Below are positions 45,052 through 54,875 of a DNA stretch of 64,000 nt, one piece after another. Source of the DNA: SAR202 cluster bacterium bin22 (GTDB taxonomy: Bacteria > Chloroflexota > Dehalococcoidia > Lucifugimonadales > UBA3495); contig MPMM01000001.1 in assembly GCA_002238505.1 (NCBI GenBank), positions 909,811 to 973,810 of the forward strand, read 5' to 3'. Every line of letters starts with the position of its first letter. Position 1 is the stretch's first letter. The position numbers were made by a program, and so were the translations under genes. The notes under the pieces were generated by a model that was given only the letters and a program-made list of their open reading frames with translations, made no database searches and was not told the origin of the DNA.

Positions 45052-46092
45052 TTGGCCTTTGGTTGGGGAATCATCAGCACCGGTTTACATCCGGAAAACA
45101 AGATAGCGCCGGCCATCACCGCAGCCGATGGCGGGGAATTGGTGGCCGTTTACAGCCGAGACCAGGGCAGGGCTGCAGCCTTTGCCGAGCGGCACGGCGC
45201 CAGTGTCGCCTATAGCTCCCTGGAGGACCTGCTGAGGGACAGCAGGGTGGATGGTGTGTTCATTTCGTCCCCAAACTCCCTGCACGCGGGCCAGGCTATG
45301 CAGGCGGCCGAAGCAGGGAAGCACGTCCTTAGTGAGAAACCCATGACTACCACGCTGCGGGACGCCCTGGATATGGTGCGGGCGTGCCGCGACCGGGGAG
45401 TCAAGCTGGGCGTGGGGTTTGAGCTTCGCCACAACCCGGGTCATATTGTGGCCCGCGATCTGGTCCGTGATGGCACGCTGGGACGCGTTACCCTGGCCCA
45501 GGGCCAGTGGGGCTTTGGCTCCAGGGGCCAGGAGGTATTCCCGCCCCGGGAGGGTCTGCGCCAGTGGTGGGACGACCCCGAGGCCATGGGTGGAGCGTCC
45601 ACCATGATGGGCACCGGCGTCCACGTTATGGACTTGCTGCGATTCGTAATGGGACAGGAAATTGTGGAGGTAGCCGCCATTACCGACGGCCAGACCGATG
45701 CGCGTCCACTGGAGCAGATTGCCGTCTTATCCCTGAGGTTCGGCAACGGCACGCTGGGCACCCTGGTGTGCGGCCGCCTGCTGCCGGACACCAGGAATGA
45801 CCTGGCTATTTACGGCATTAGCGGCCGCTTTACGAGCAGGGAGACGGTGTGGGAAGCTCAAAAAGGCGAAATCGAAGTGATTTCAGACACCGTCAACCGG
45901 ACTGATTCTTACCCTGAGAATTATCTGGCCAACTTTATAGCCCAAACGGAAGACTTCCAGCAGGCCGTGGCCGAAGATCGGGATCCGGCAGCCACCGGCG
46001 TTGACGGCTTGCGGGTGGTTGAAGTAACCCTGGCGGCCATTGAGTCCGCCCGCACCTGCAAGACCATCAAGATTGAGCCTGTAGAGATTTAA
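45052..46092 (+). CDS. Gfo/Idh/MocA family oxidoreductase
   Basis: FGWGIISTGLHPENKIAPAI...VAVYSRDQGRAAAFAERHGA...DGVFISSPNSLHAGQAMQAAEAGKHVLSEKPM; TTG start after GGAGGT. Confidence 0.92.
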   Translation: MAFGWGIISTGLHPENKIAPAITAADGGELVAVYSRDQGRAAAFAERHGASVAYSSLEDLLRDSRVDGVFISSPNSLHAGQAMQAAEAGKHVLSEKPMTTTLRDALDMVRACRDRGVKLGVGFELRHNPGHIVARDLVRDGTLGRVTLAQGQWGFGSRGQEVFPPREGLRQWWDDPEAMGGASTMMGTGVHVMDLLRFVMGQEIVEVAAITDGQTDARPLEQIAVLSLRFGNGTLGTLVCGRLLPDTRNDLAIYGISGRFTSRETVWEAQKGEIEVISDTVNRTDSYPENYLANFIAQTEDFQQAVAEDRDPAATGVDGLRVVEVTLAAIESARTCKTIKIEPVEI

Positions 46093-46154
46093 GCCTGCCT
46101 TCCGGAAGGCCACCGGGTCGTTCCCCTTGACCGGCAGGCCTTGCCCCTGCCGGT

Positions 46155-47702
46155 TTACCCGCCCTGCCTGCGTCTTGGGCGCGGCCTCCCCAGGGCTATC
46201 AGGAACATGACGCTCTTCCCAGCCGCGTGGGGCGAAAAGAACTCAATTACGTCGTCGTCGAAAAAGGTCAGTCCCGAGGCTCCCAGCCGCAAGGCATAGG
46301 CTGCCAGGTACATCCTGCCCGCCCGAATTGCCGCCTCTGTCTGCGCCATCCGGTACCCTCGATTGCCGTAACGCTCCAGAACGGCAGCCAAATCGGCCAT
46401 AAGATAGACGTTTACGCTGGCGTCGGCAGGCAATTCCTGCTGCAGACCCAGGTATCCGGCTTCCTGCCTGAATGCCCCAGTTTTTAGCTGTTCCAGTGCA
46501 TAATGTGACGAATTAAGAGCATATGACCCTGCTTCCAGCCCGATTACATTATTGCAAATCAGGTATCCCTGGGTCAGTCCTGCTCCAGGGATACCCGGAA
46601 AGTCGGTTGTTATGTCACCTAAACCGGCGTTCAGGATGGTCGAGAGTTGGGAGAAGGTGATGGCCTCTCGTCGGAAGCGCCGGCTGGAACCCCGACGGAC
46701 AATTAAAGGCTCGATTGCCTCTTCCGGGAACTCGTCCGGTGGCAGCGGGTCCAGTGGCAAAACGTTGCCCGTCCCGTTAATTTCCACCTCTGGCGGGGGC
46801 GCCTCACGCAGATTCCTCGCCTCATCCCCGCTGGCAAGAATTGCCGATTTGTGCGCCTCCAGAATTTGAGGATATTCAATCTCTCTAGGAGAATATGGCG
46901 CTACCTCCAGGTCCAGCGGCGTCAACTCCGGGCAATCGGGGGGAATGGCTGAGCCGCTCCCCACCGAGACCAGGTGCAGGGCAGCCTCCTTCGTGGTATC
47001 CAGCCCCAGCAGGTTGTTGACCGGATCGTCGGCAAAGGCGGAAACGATCTTCATCGGCATGTCATAGGCCTGCCCAATGGCCAGCGTGTTGGCCAGGAGC
47101 GTCCCGCTGTCCCAAAAGGAATGGCGGTAAGCTCGGCTCTGGTACTTCCAGGCGTTTCTCCAGTAAACGGAAGTGGTTATGAGGATGGCGGGAGCCTCAG
47201 CCAGGGAAGGTTCGTCGCCTGAAGCTTCCACCACCATACGGCGATAATCGCCGCTGCGGAGTTGGCGCAAGGAAAAGTCGTGGGGGCCAAAGTGGTAAAC
47301 CCCGTCCTCCAGTTCCGGCAGCCCGCCACACACGAGGTACAGTTCGATGTGGTAAAGGGCGCCCGTACAGGCCGCTGCCCTGAAATAAATCTGCCCCCCC
47401 GGTACGATGCCCCGCTTAGTAATTCCGGCGGAATAATACAGCACACCTGCCAACTGCCGGAGGTCAGGCGCCGTCCCTGCCACGGGAGAGGTCCCCAGCG
47501 CCTCTAATCCCCGCATTTCGCTGGACACCAGATCTGTGGGCAACCTCCTCCCCTCCAAACCCGGGTAAATCTTGAAGGGCGATGGCTGATTGTTCCAGTC
47601 GAGGGAGTGGTTGGAAGTGTGGATGCTCTGCCACGTATGTTTCGTGGCATTATGGTAAGTCCAGGCAGCTTCGGTGTTCCGGTTCTCGGAGACTGTTTCC
47701 AT
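46155..47702 (-). CDS. SagB/ThcOx-type dehydrogenase with two nitroreductase-like domains
   Basis: N-half SAGITKRGIVPGGQIYFRAAACTGALYHIELYLVC; C-half RRGSSRRFRREAITFSQLSTILNAGLG...AAIRAGRMYLAAYALRLGASGLTFFDDDVIEFF. Confidence 0.82.
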   Translation of the reverse strand: METVSENRNTEAAWTYHNATKHTWQSIHTSNHSLDWNNQPSPFKIYPGLEGRRLPTDLVSSEMRGLEALGTSPVAGTAPDLRQLAGVLYYSAGITKRGIVPGGQIYFRAAACTGALYHIELYLVCGGLPELEDGVYHFGPHDFSLRQLRSGDYRRMVVEASGDEPSLAEAPAILITTSVYWRNAWKYQSRAYRHSFWDSGTLLANTLAIGQAYDMPMKIVSAFADDPVNNLLGLDTTKEAALHLVSVGSGSAIPPDCPELTPLDLEVAPYSPREIEYPQILEAHKSAILASGDEARNLREAPPPEVEINGTGNVLPLDPLPPDEFPEEAIEPLIVRRGSSRRFRREAITFSQLSTILNAGLGDITTDFPGIPGAGLTQGYLICNNVIGLEAGSYALNSSHYALEQLKTGAFRQEAGYLGLQQELPADASVNVYLMADLAAVLERYGNRGYRMAQTEAAIRAGRMYLAAYALRLGASGLTFFDDDVIEFFSPHAAGKSVMFLIALGRPRPRRRQGG

Positions 47703-47759
47703 TTCGCTCCCTCAAGCAGGTCAAGGGTCTTCCCTGACTCTCTATTTTTCTGAATCAGA

Positions 47760-47786
47760 AAGGCCGGGCAGAATATGCCCGGCCTC
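47760..47786. terminator. Hairpin, possible weak terminator between MoaD-like and SagB-like genes
   Basis: AGGCCGGGCA-GAATAT-GCCCGGCCT; minus-strand U tract is short (TTTCTGATTC). Confidence 0.5.
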
Positions 47787-47817
47787 GAAATGTCATACTA
47801 GCCTGGATTGTAACGGC

Positions 47818-48087
47818 TTACCCACCGCCTATGGCCGGCAGGAAATGCACCTCGCTGGTTTCCTGCACCCGCTCCAGCAAGCCTATCTGGCTGGCCTCGC
47901 CATCAACGATCACCGCAACACCAGCCTGCAGGTCGTCTTCCTCTTCGTCGTAGAGGACCGCCTTGACACCGGGGTACTCCTTATCCAGGTTGTTAATAAC
48001 CTGGCGGACGGTGCGACCCTCTATCTGAACCCGGTGTTGTCCATCGGTCAGGCTCTGCATGGTGGTGGGTATCCATACTTCAGGCAT
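47818..48087 (-). CDS. MoaD/ThiS family beta-grasp sulfur carrier
   Basis: MPEVWIPTTMQSLTDGQHRVQIEGRTVRQVINNLDKEYPGVKAVL...HFLPAIGGG with terminal Gly-Gly. Confidence 0.88.
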   Translation of the reverse strand: MPEVWIPTTMQSLTDGQHRVQIEGRTVRQVINNLDKEYPGVKAVLYDEEEDDLQAGVAVIVDGEASQIGLLERVQETSEVHFLPAIGGG

Positions 48088-48109
48088 GGCTGTCCCTCGC
48101 TGGCGTCAA

Positions 48110-50443
48110 CTATTTGCCGCCGTTTTCCTTGCCCCAGAGGGCCTCGAGAACACTGCCCGGATTCATGGGCAGGTCGTTCATTCGTACCCCAATGGCGTTG
48201 TACAGGGCGTTGGAAATGGCCGCCATGGGAGGCACAATGCACACCTCGCCCACACCCCGCACCCCATAGGGATGGTTAGGGTTGGCAACCTCAACAATGA
48301 CCGTATCGATCATGGGCAGGTCCAGAGAAGTGGGCATCCGGTAGTCCAGGTAGCTGGAATTGACCATGTGACCCTGGTCGTTGATGAAATACTCTTCGTT
48401 CAACGCCCAGCCGATACCCTGGGCCACGCCGCCCTGAATCTGGCCCTCCACGTAACTCGGGTGGATAGCCTTGCCGGCATCCTGCAAAGCCGTGTAGCGC
48501 AGGATGGTTACCTTGCCGGTATCCGGGTCAACTTCCAGGTCAACGATGTGGGTTCCAATGGCCGGGCCCGCGCCCGGGGGATTGACACCCGCACTCCCGA
48601 CGATTGGACCGCCGGTAGGCGTCTGCCGGGCCGCAAGCTGCTGGAAGGTCAGGCGCAGTTCGGGGTCGGACTTGTGCTGGAGAACGCCATCCACATATTC
48701 AACGTCTTCGGCAGTTACGTCCCACAGCTTGGCAGCGCGCTCAATCATCTGCTGCTTGATGCCCTGGGCTGCGGTGTAGGCGGCAAAACCGGTCTTGAAG
48801 GTGACGCCGCTGCCGCCGGTGTTGGAGGTAAACCCGATGGAATCGGTGTCACCTACAGTGGTGTTTATGTCCTCGACAGGTATGCCCAGAACCTCGGCCA
48901 TCTGCTGAGCGACGGAAGACCGGGTGCCTCCGATGTCCGGGGAGCCCTCGGTCATGCTGATTTTGCCGTCGGGGTGCACCAGGGCCACCGCGCTGGAGGG
49001 GCCGGTGTTATTGCCCCAGAAACCGCTGGCAACGCCACGGCCGCGATAAGGACCTTCAAGAGGCTCTGAATAATGCGGGTGGGCCCTGGCAGCCTCCAGG
49101 GTCTCGATAAAGCCAACTCGGGGCATCAGGGGACCGGTTACCCGCCGTGTACCTTCCTTGGAACTGTTAAGCAACCGGAATTCCAGCGGGTCCATCCCGA
49201 TCTTTTCACAGACCTCGTCAATGGCCGTCTCCAGGGCGAACGCAGCGGCGGGAGAACCCGGAGCGCGGTAAGCCGCCGTCTTGGGCCGATTCACCACCAC
49301 GTCGTACCCTTCAATATAGCCATTGGGGATATCGTAGGCAGACATCATGCACTGGGCTCCGCCTGGGACGGGGGAGCCGGGAAAGGCGCCAGCCTCAAAA
49401 ATCAGGGTAGAAGTGGCTGCCGTTATTTTCCCCTCTTTTGTCGCTCCCAGCTTTACGGTGATGTACGTGCCGGAGGTGGGTCCGGTTGCCTCGAACACCT
49501 CGGTCCGGCTCATAGATACCTTTACCGGGGCGCCGGCCTTGCGGGCCAGAGCGGCGGCAACGGGCTCCATGTACATGGTCAGCTTGGCACCAAATCCACC
49601 GCCAATTTCCATGGGAATGGCGCGAACTTTGGACACGGGAATACCCATCAGCCGGGCAGTGTAATCGCGTACGGTGAACTGACCCTGGCTGCTGGACCAA
49701 ACGGTCAGGCTGCCGTCCTCGTGCCACTGGGCGGTGCCGCTGTGGGGTTCAATGTACCCTTGGTGTACCGCCACCGTGGAAACTTCCTTCTCCACAATAA
49801 CGTCGGCCTGCTTAAAGCCCTCGTCCGGATCACCCAGTTTGAACTCAAAGTGATTGGCGATGTTGGTACCCTTGGTGGGGTCGTCATCATCCAGCACACC
49901 ACCCGCCCGAATCGCGGCAGTGGTCAGTCCCGCCAGCCGTTCGTGAACCAGTGGAGCGTCTTCCTTCATGGCTTCCTTGGCATCCATGACTGGAGGCAGG
50001 ACCTCGTACTCCACCTCAATCAGCTTGAGAGCCTCCTCGGCCGCATGGGCGCTGGCCGCAGCCACGGCAGCAATAGCGTGCCCCTTGTACAGAGCCTTAC
50101 CGTCGGCCAGGACGTTGTTGCTAAGGAACTTGTAGTTGACCATGGCGCCTTCGGCCAGCTCAGAGGCACGGCCGGAAGGCTTCAGTATGTCAGCGGAAGT
50201 TACCACGGCGCGAACGTCGGGGTGGGCTTCCGCCTTGCTGGTGTCTATGGACTTGATAACAGCATGGGCGTGGGGGCTGCGCAACACCTTGCCGAACAGC
50301 ATCCCCGGCAGGTTTATGTCGGCGCTGTAGGTGGCCTTACCTGTCACCTTGTCGGCGCCATCGGGCCGAATCGGCCTGGTCCCGATGACCTTGTATTCCT
50401 GCTCGTCGTTGGACAGGACAATATTGGGCTTATAGTCGAGCAT
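48110..50443 (-). CDS. Xanthine dehydrogenase/aldehyde oxidase family molybdopterin-binding subunit
   Basis: GTRPIRPDGADKVTGKATYSADINLPGMLFGKVLRSPHAHA; MEIGGGFGAKL; YRAPGSPAAAFALETAIDE. Start trimmed to 50443. Confidence 0.94.
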   Translation of the reverse strand: MLDYKPNIVLSNDEQEYKVIGTRPIRPDGADKVTGKATYSADINLPGMLFGKVLRSPHAHAVIKSIDTSKAEAHPDVRAVVTSADILKPSGRASELAEGAMVNYKFLSNNVLADGKALYKGHAIAAVAAASAHAAEEALKLIEVEYEVLPPVMDAKEAMKEDAPLVHERLAGLTTAAIRAGGVLDDDDPTKGTNIANHFEFKLGDPDEGFKQADVIVEKEVSTVAVHQGYIEPHSGTAQWHEDGSLTVWSSSQGQFTVRDYTARLMGIPVSKVRAIPMEIGGGFGAKLTMYMEPVAAALARKAGAPVKVSMSRTEVFEATGPTSGTYITVKLGATKEGKITAATSTLIFEAGAFPGSPVPGGAQCMMSAYDIPNGYIEGYDVVVNRPKTAAYRAPGSPAAAFALETAIDEVCEKIGMDPLEFRLLNSSKEGTRRVTGPLMPRVGFIETLEAARAHPHYSEPLEGPYRGRGVASGFWGNNTGPSSAVALVHPDGKISMTEGSPDIGGTRSSVAQQMAEVLGIPVEDINTTVGDTDSIGFTSNTGGSGVTFKTGFAAYTAAQGIKQQMIERAAKLWDVTAEDVEYVDGVLQHKSDPELRLTFQQLAARQTPTGGPIVGSAGVNPPGAGPAIGTHIVDLEVDPDTGKVTILRYTALQDAGKAIHPSYVEGQIQGGVAQGIGWALNEEYFINDQGHMVNSSYLDYRMPTSLDLPMIDTVIVEVANPNHPYGVRGVGEVCIVPPMAAISNALYNAIGVRMNDLPMNPGSVLEALWGKENGGK

Positions 50444-50567
50444 CTGTTCCTCCACATACAGAATTTGGAGTTTAGACAAGTATCCAAAATATGGCAGCAA
50501 ATATCAAGGGCCGCTGCCAGATAGCAGCAATTCTAACACAGAACCGGGGCTGCTCCAGAGGGTAGTT

Positions 50568-51365
50568 CTAGTCCAGCGGTCTTCCCCGCCAGTACTTCGT
50601 GGGACGAGAGGGAGGCTCCGAACCCCTCATTGGAAGTGGAGGCTGACCCGAAAACAGTCGGTACACAATAATTATGGCCGCCCCCGCAACAAATCCTCCC
50701 ACATGGGCCCAGAATGCCACGCTGACGTGGGCAGATATGCCTATGGAAAGCAATGCCTGCACCAGTTGCCACACGAACCAGAAACCCAGGAGCCACAGCG
50801 CCGAGAGGCGGATTACCGTGACGAAATAGAAGATTATGAGAGAGTTAATCCTGTTCCTCGGATAGAGCAGCAGGTAAGCTCCCATTACGCCGGCTATGGC
50901 CCCGCTGGCGCCTACCAGTGGTATGGCGGAAGCGGGCTCCACGACCCAGTGGCACAGGGTCGCGGCTGCTCCCGTAATCACATAGAATGCCAGGTACTTG
51001 GCGTGGCCCAGCCTGGCTTCGATATTGCTGCCAAATACCCACAGGAACATCATGTTGCCCGCAAGGTGCAGCAACCCGCCGTGGATAAACATGGAAGTGA
51101 GGATCGTTCCCCATGTGGGTATCGGCGTTTCAATATCGCCTGGTGATATGAAGGACTGGTACGAAACGCCTTCGGTTAGTTCGACGGGAATGAAACCCCA
51201 GGTCAGAAAGAATACGGTAAGGTTCAGGCTGTCTCCCCCAAACAGGAACCCCAGGCCTCCCAGCAGCAATTCGTAAAGAAATACGAGGACGTTAAGACCG
51301 ATAATGGCCTTGTTGACGGGGGCAAATGGTTTCTGGGGCGCGTCGGCATCGGAAAGGGGAATCAA
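50568..51365 (-). CDS. Rhomboid family intramembrane serine protease
   Basis: GGLLHLAGNMMFLWVFGSNIEARLG, catalytic GASGAIAGVMGAY and FWAHVGGFVAG. Confidence 0.93.
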   Translation of the reverse strand: MIPLSDADAPQKPFAPVNKAIIGLNVLVFLYELLLGGLGFLFGGDSLNLTVFFLTWGFIPVELTEGVSYQSFISPGDIETPIPTWGTILTSMFIHGGLLHLAGNMMFLWVFGSNIEARLGHAKYLAFYVITGAAATLCHWVVEPASAIPLVGASGAIAGVMGAYLLLYPRNRINSLIIFYFVTVIRLSALWLLGFWFVWQLVQALLSIGISAHVSVAFWAHVGGFVAGAAIIIVYRLFSGQPPLPMRGSEPPSRPTKYWRGRPLD

Positions 51366-51460
51366 TTGAGGTCACACCTGTGCAGCAATGATGCGGGAGT
51401 ACCTGGCTGGACGCTGTTAAAAGAATCGCCCAGCATGCTGGAGGTTGTACTTGTTGGCTA

Positions 51461-51491
51461 GGCCAGGAAGAGAGTCACCCCCATCCTGGCC
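51461..51491. repeat. Inverted repeat GGCCAGGA-N15-TCCTGGCC in intergenic region
   Basis: 8-bp perfect arms at 51461-51468 and 51484-51491. Confidence 0.6.
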
Positions 51492-51646
51492 TCCGACCTT
51501 CAAGGGGGACGGAATTTCGGAAATGGCTTCTGGAAGCAGCAGTGATTTGGATGAAGACCTGCTGGCGTCGACAGTCGTTAAGGCGGCCCTCGCCTGAACC
51601 AGGCACCGGTGATTAGACTGCGATGGGAAAGGGGAAGTGTGCCCGC

Positions 51647-52381
51647 TCAGGCTGCCGGCACACCCTCAGCTGAATGCATCAGGTCTTCAACTGCGTGAAC
51701 GACCATCTCGGCCGCAACCTCGGGGCGAATTCTGGCAACGTTGAGCACCAGGTGGAATAATTCTGAGTCGTTAGCGTTGACCCCGTAGAATTTCCTGAAG
51801 AAAGCTATTCTGGCCTGTTCCAGTTCCGTAACAAACTTGGCAGCCTCCTCCCGGTTGTAATGCTCCCTGGCCATGATGTTTTGTATTCTGGACTCGAGGG
51901 GGGCCAGCATACCGACATGCAACGCACCGGGAAAGTCCTGCAGGATCATGTTGCCGGCCCGTCCGATAATTACCACATTGCCGCTGCCGGCCAGTTCGGT
52001 AATGACAGCGCTGGTAGCCTCAATGAAGGCTTTGTCGTTGACGGACTGGGTCGCCGAGGGTGATTCGCCCAGCAATTCAGTGTAGGTCTCGGCCGGCAGC
52101 ATTTCAGTGCCGTGTCCAAAATAGGGTTCTCCACCTACACCTGAAATGGCCGAACGTTCCAGCATCGTCTGGAGAAAACGCCCCAGCCGCTCCCGGAAGG
52201 GGATAATCCGCTGTTCCTTTTCTACCAGATTGCCGACGGGAGAACCAATGCGGCGCGCCGCCTCGGCCAGCACCATCCGGTCCACATAGTCAATGCCCAG
52301 GCGCTCCGCCACCATCTGGCCCACTTCAAAGCTGCCACTTCCGATGGGACCGTTAATAGTTATTACTGGCATTGTCATCAC
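51647..52381 (-). CDS. Cytidylate kinase-like family protein
   Basis: VITINGPIGSGSFEVGQMVAERLGIDYVDRMVLAEAARR...VVIIGRAGNMILQDFPGALHVGMLAPLESRIQNIM. Confidence 0.82.
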   Translation of the reverse strand: MMTMPVITINGPIGSGSFEVGQMVAERLGIDYVDRMVLAEAARRIGSPVGNLVEKEQRIIPFRERLGRFLQTMLERSAISGVGGEPYFGHGTEMLPAETYTELLGESPSATQSVNDKAFIEATSAVITELAGSGNVVIIGRAGNMILQDFPGALHVGMLAPLESRIQNIMAREHYNREEAAKFVTELEQARIAFFRKFYGVNANDSELFHLVLNVARIRPEVAAEMVVHAVEDLMHSAEGVPAA

Positions 52382-52447
52382 CTCCCCAGGGTCGTGATGC
52401 GGGAAATTAGTCGATAAAGGGAAGCTTGCTCTTTACCTGAGCGAACC

Positions 52448-53038
52448 TCAGCCCTCGGCCCCCTCCGACTCCATTAGTCGGTTGCGGCGCCTGAGGTATT
52501 CATCAGAAAGCAGCCCCATGGCAAATGAGTCGTACCAGGTGTCTCCCTTGCGATGCGTCTTTCGGAAGTGCCCTTCCAGTACGAAACCCACGTGCCGGCA
52601 AAGCCGCAGGGCGTGCTCGTTGTACTCGGGCACATCCACCCACACTCGGTGCAGTTCATAGGTGTCGTATGCCTCGTCCAGAAGCGCCACTAGGGCCGAG
52701 GTGCCGTAGTGGTGGTGCCACAGGTCCTTGCGGCCGATAATCAGCAGCAACTGGGCCTCCAGGAGCGGCCACTCGAATTCCAGCTGACCTTCCCCTATAT
52801 GATCGCCCTCACTGGAGTACACCGAAAAAACTTTGCGATGCTCTTCATCGGGAATTGACTGGTCCCACTCCGCTTCCGGAGCGCTCAGTACGTCGGTGGG
52901 CGAGTACCCCATATGCAGGGGGTCGCCATTCTCATCCTCCCCGAACCAGAGAGAATTTACTTCTGGATCATGGAGCCAACCGGCAACGCGTTCCACGTCT
53001 TCGCGAGTCAGTGAATTAAGCTGTACTTGTGGAAACAT
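52448..53038 (-). CDS. GNAT family N-acetyltransferase (RimJ/RimL-like)
   Basis: VQLNSLTREDVERVAGWLHDPEV...HYGTSALVALLDEAYDTYELHRVWVDVPEYNEHALRLCRHVGFVLEGHFRK. Confidence 0.88.
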   Translation of the reverse strand: MFPQVQLNSLTREDVERVAGWLHDPEVNSLWFGEDENGDPLHMGYSPTDVLSAPEAEWDQSIPDEEHRKVFSVYSSEGDHIGEGQLEFEWPLLEAQLLLIIGRKDLWHHHYGTSALVALLDEAYDTYELHRVWVDVPEYNEHALRLCRHVGFVLEGHFRKTHRKGDTWYDSFAMGLLSDEYLRRRNRLMESEGAEG

Positions 53039-53278
53039 GGCAGCACCCCGGCAGGAAGTTGCGACAGCCCTTCATTCGAAACAGTCTGGCAATTGTAGCC
53101 AGTGATTTTCCATATGGCTAGTATCTACCATAAGCTCGCTAAAATCAATTGGCATAATAGGTAAAATCATAAATTGACGGGGAAACGGCCAGTTTTCCAG
53201 CCAAAGAGAAAGGCCAGACTCCCCGAAAGAAACCTGACCCTTACTAATTCAGCCCGGGTTTGTTGCGATGTTTAAATT

Positions 53279-54307
53279 CTAGGCGGCGCCAACCGGAGTA
53301 CCCGACACGGCTCCGTTTACGGCTCTCACCTGGTCCATCAGATTTGAGAAATTCTCAAAAGTAAGGGACTGAGGGCCGTCGCATTTGGCCAGATCGGGAT
53401 TTGGGTGTACTTCGATCAGCAGGCCGTGCGCCCCCGCGGCGATGGCCGACAGGGCCACTGGGGTCACCAGGTACCAGTGACCAGTGCTGTGGCTGGGGTC
53501 TCCAACAATGGGGAGATGGCTCAACCGCTTGATTACCGGAATGGCGGCCACATCCATCGTGAACCGGGTAGTGCTCTCAAAGGTCCGGATGCCCCGTTCA
53601 CACAGCATTACGCTCTCGTTGCCGCCGGCCAGCACATACTCCGCTGCCAGCAGCCACTCTTCGTAGGAGGCTGCCAGGCCCCGCTTGACCATTACGGGCA
53701 TGCGGGTCTCGCCCACGGCGTCCAGCAGGTTGTAGTTCTGCATGTTGCGGGCGCCCACCTGCAACACGTCGGAATACTGAGCCACGGTGTCCACGTCGCC
53801 CGGAGTCATAACCTCAGTGATGATGGGGAGGCCGCTTTCCTGCTTGGCCAGATTAAGCAGCTTGAGACCGTCCAGACCCATGCCGCGGAAACTGTAAGGA
53901 GAAGTCCGTGGCTTGAAAGCGCCGCCGCGAAGTACGCGGGCGCCGGCGGCTTTCACTGCCAGGGCGGTGCTTACCATCTGCTCTTCATCTTCTACCGAAC
54001 AGGGCCCCGCCATCACCACTGGTTCGGGCCCGCCTACAGGCACATCCCCAATCATTACGATGGAGTTCTCGGTGTGAAATTCACGGCTTGCCATCTTGTA
54101 GGGCTTGGTTATGGGGATAACTTCCGCCACACCAGGCAACAGGGCCATTTCGTCTCTCATATCGGGGGTAACCGTCCCGATAACACCAACGACTATCCTT
54201 TCTGCTCCTTCCGAAACCTGAGGAAGCACACCTTCGCGGCGTGAGATGCGGGCCTTAACCTCCTCTAGCTGTTCGGGTGTACTTTCCTTGGCCATAACCA
54301 CAATCAT
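53279..54307 (-). CDS. aroF: 3-deoxy-7-phosphoheptulonate synthase (AroF, type I beta with N-terminal ferredoxin-like domain)
   Basis: VVMAGPCSVEDEEQ, LRGGAFKPRTSPYSFRGMGLDGLKLL, EVMTPGDVD, QVGARNMQNYNLL, DPSHSTG; start trimmed to 54307. Confidence 0.96.
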   Translation of the reverse strand: MIVVMAKESTPEQLEEVKARISRREGVLPQVSEGAERIVVGVIGTVTPDMRDEMALLPGVAEVIPITKPYKMASREFHTENSIVMIGDVPVGGPEPVVMAGPCSVEDEEQMVSTALAVKAAGARVLRGGAFKPRTSPYSFRGMGLDGLKLLNLAKQESGLPIITEVMTPGDVDTVAQYSDVLQVGARNMQNYNLLDAVGETRMPVMVKRGLAASYEEWLLAAEYVLAGGNESVMLCERGIRTFESTTRFTMDVAAIPVIKRLSHLPIVGDPSHSTGHWYLVTPVALSAIAAGAHGLLIEVHPNPDLAKCDGPQSLTFENFSNLMDQVRAVNGAVSGTPVGAA

Positions 54308-54410
54308 TTGTTTGCACCTTCTTGTTTTAAGAGTTACCCCCAGTTTATCCACAAACCGGAGTATTTTTTCTAGGCATTCCGGATACCCATCCGGCGTCAA
54401 AAAAATTGTT

Positions 54411-54441
54411 ATGAAAAAAGACATACGGCCCGAGGGCCGTA
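54411..54441 (-). terminator. Intrinsic terminator after aroH
   Basis: Minus strand ACGGCCCTCGGGCCGTATGTCTTTTTTC. Confidence 0.7.
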
Positions 54442-54503
54442 GTAGAAGCGGCTAATCAACAAAGGGGTCTCTATTTTCCAGGACTCAACTACCGAACTAG
54501 GCA

Positions 54504-54875
54504 TTATGTGGCTGCTGCGCCATGAAGACGGAGGATCTCCGTTCCCTTGAGGTAGATATTGTTTAGTTCGTCAGGTCTCTTTTCAGTATTGACCAGTATA
54601 AGCACGCGAATGCAACTCGGCAAGGAGTTGGGAACCGCAATTTCGGTGGCGCACATCAATGCAGTATGGTTCCAGCCCAGTTGGCGTGCCGCCGCTGCAG
54701 GAAAAGCGGCATTCAGGTCGGGAGTGACCGTGAAATACGCCATGGCAACATCTTCCTCTACGATGCCATTGGCCTCAATCAATTGCTGCAGCATTTCACG
54801 CGTAGCGCCGTGGATCTCTTCCTCAGTATTGCCTTCAGATCTGGTGGCTCCCCTTAGTCCACGACATACGGTCAT
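54504..54875 (-). CDS. aroH: Chorismate mutase (AroH type)
   Basis: CRGLRGATRSEGNTEEEIHGATREMLQQLI...FTVTPDLNAAFPAAAAR...TEIAVPNSLPSCIRVLILVNT. Confidence 0.95.
   Translation of the reverse strand: MTVCRGLRGATRSEGNTEEEIHGATREMLQQLIEANGIVEEDVAMAYFTVTPDLNAAFPAAAARQLGWNHTALMCATEIAVPNSLPSCIRVLILVNTEKRPDELNNIYLKGTEILRLHGAAAT

Noticed and set aside
51500-51580. Possible SRP RNA because of CTGGAAGCAGCAG
   Set aside because: The domain IV core with GGAA tetraloop and the conserved asymmetric loop is not present.
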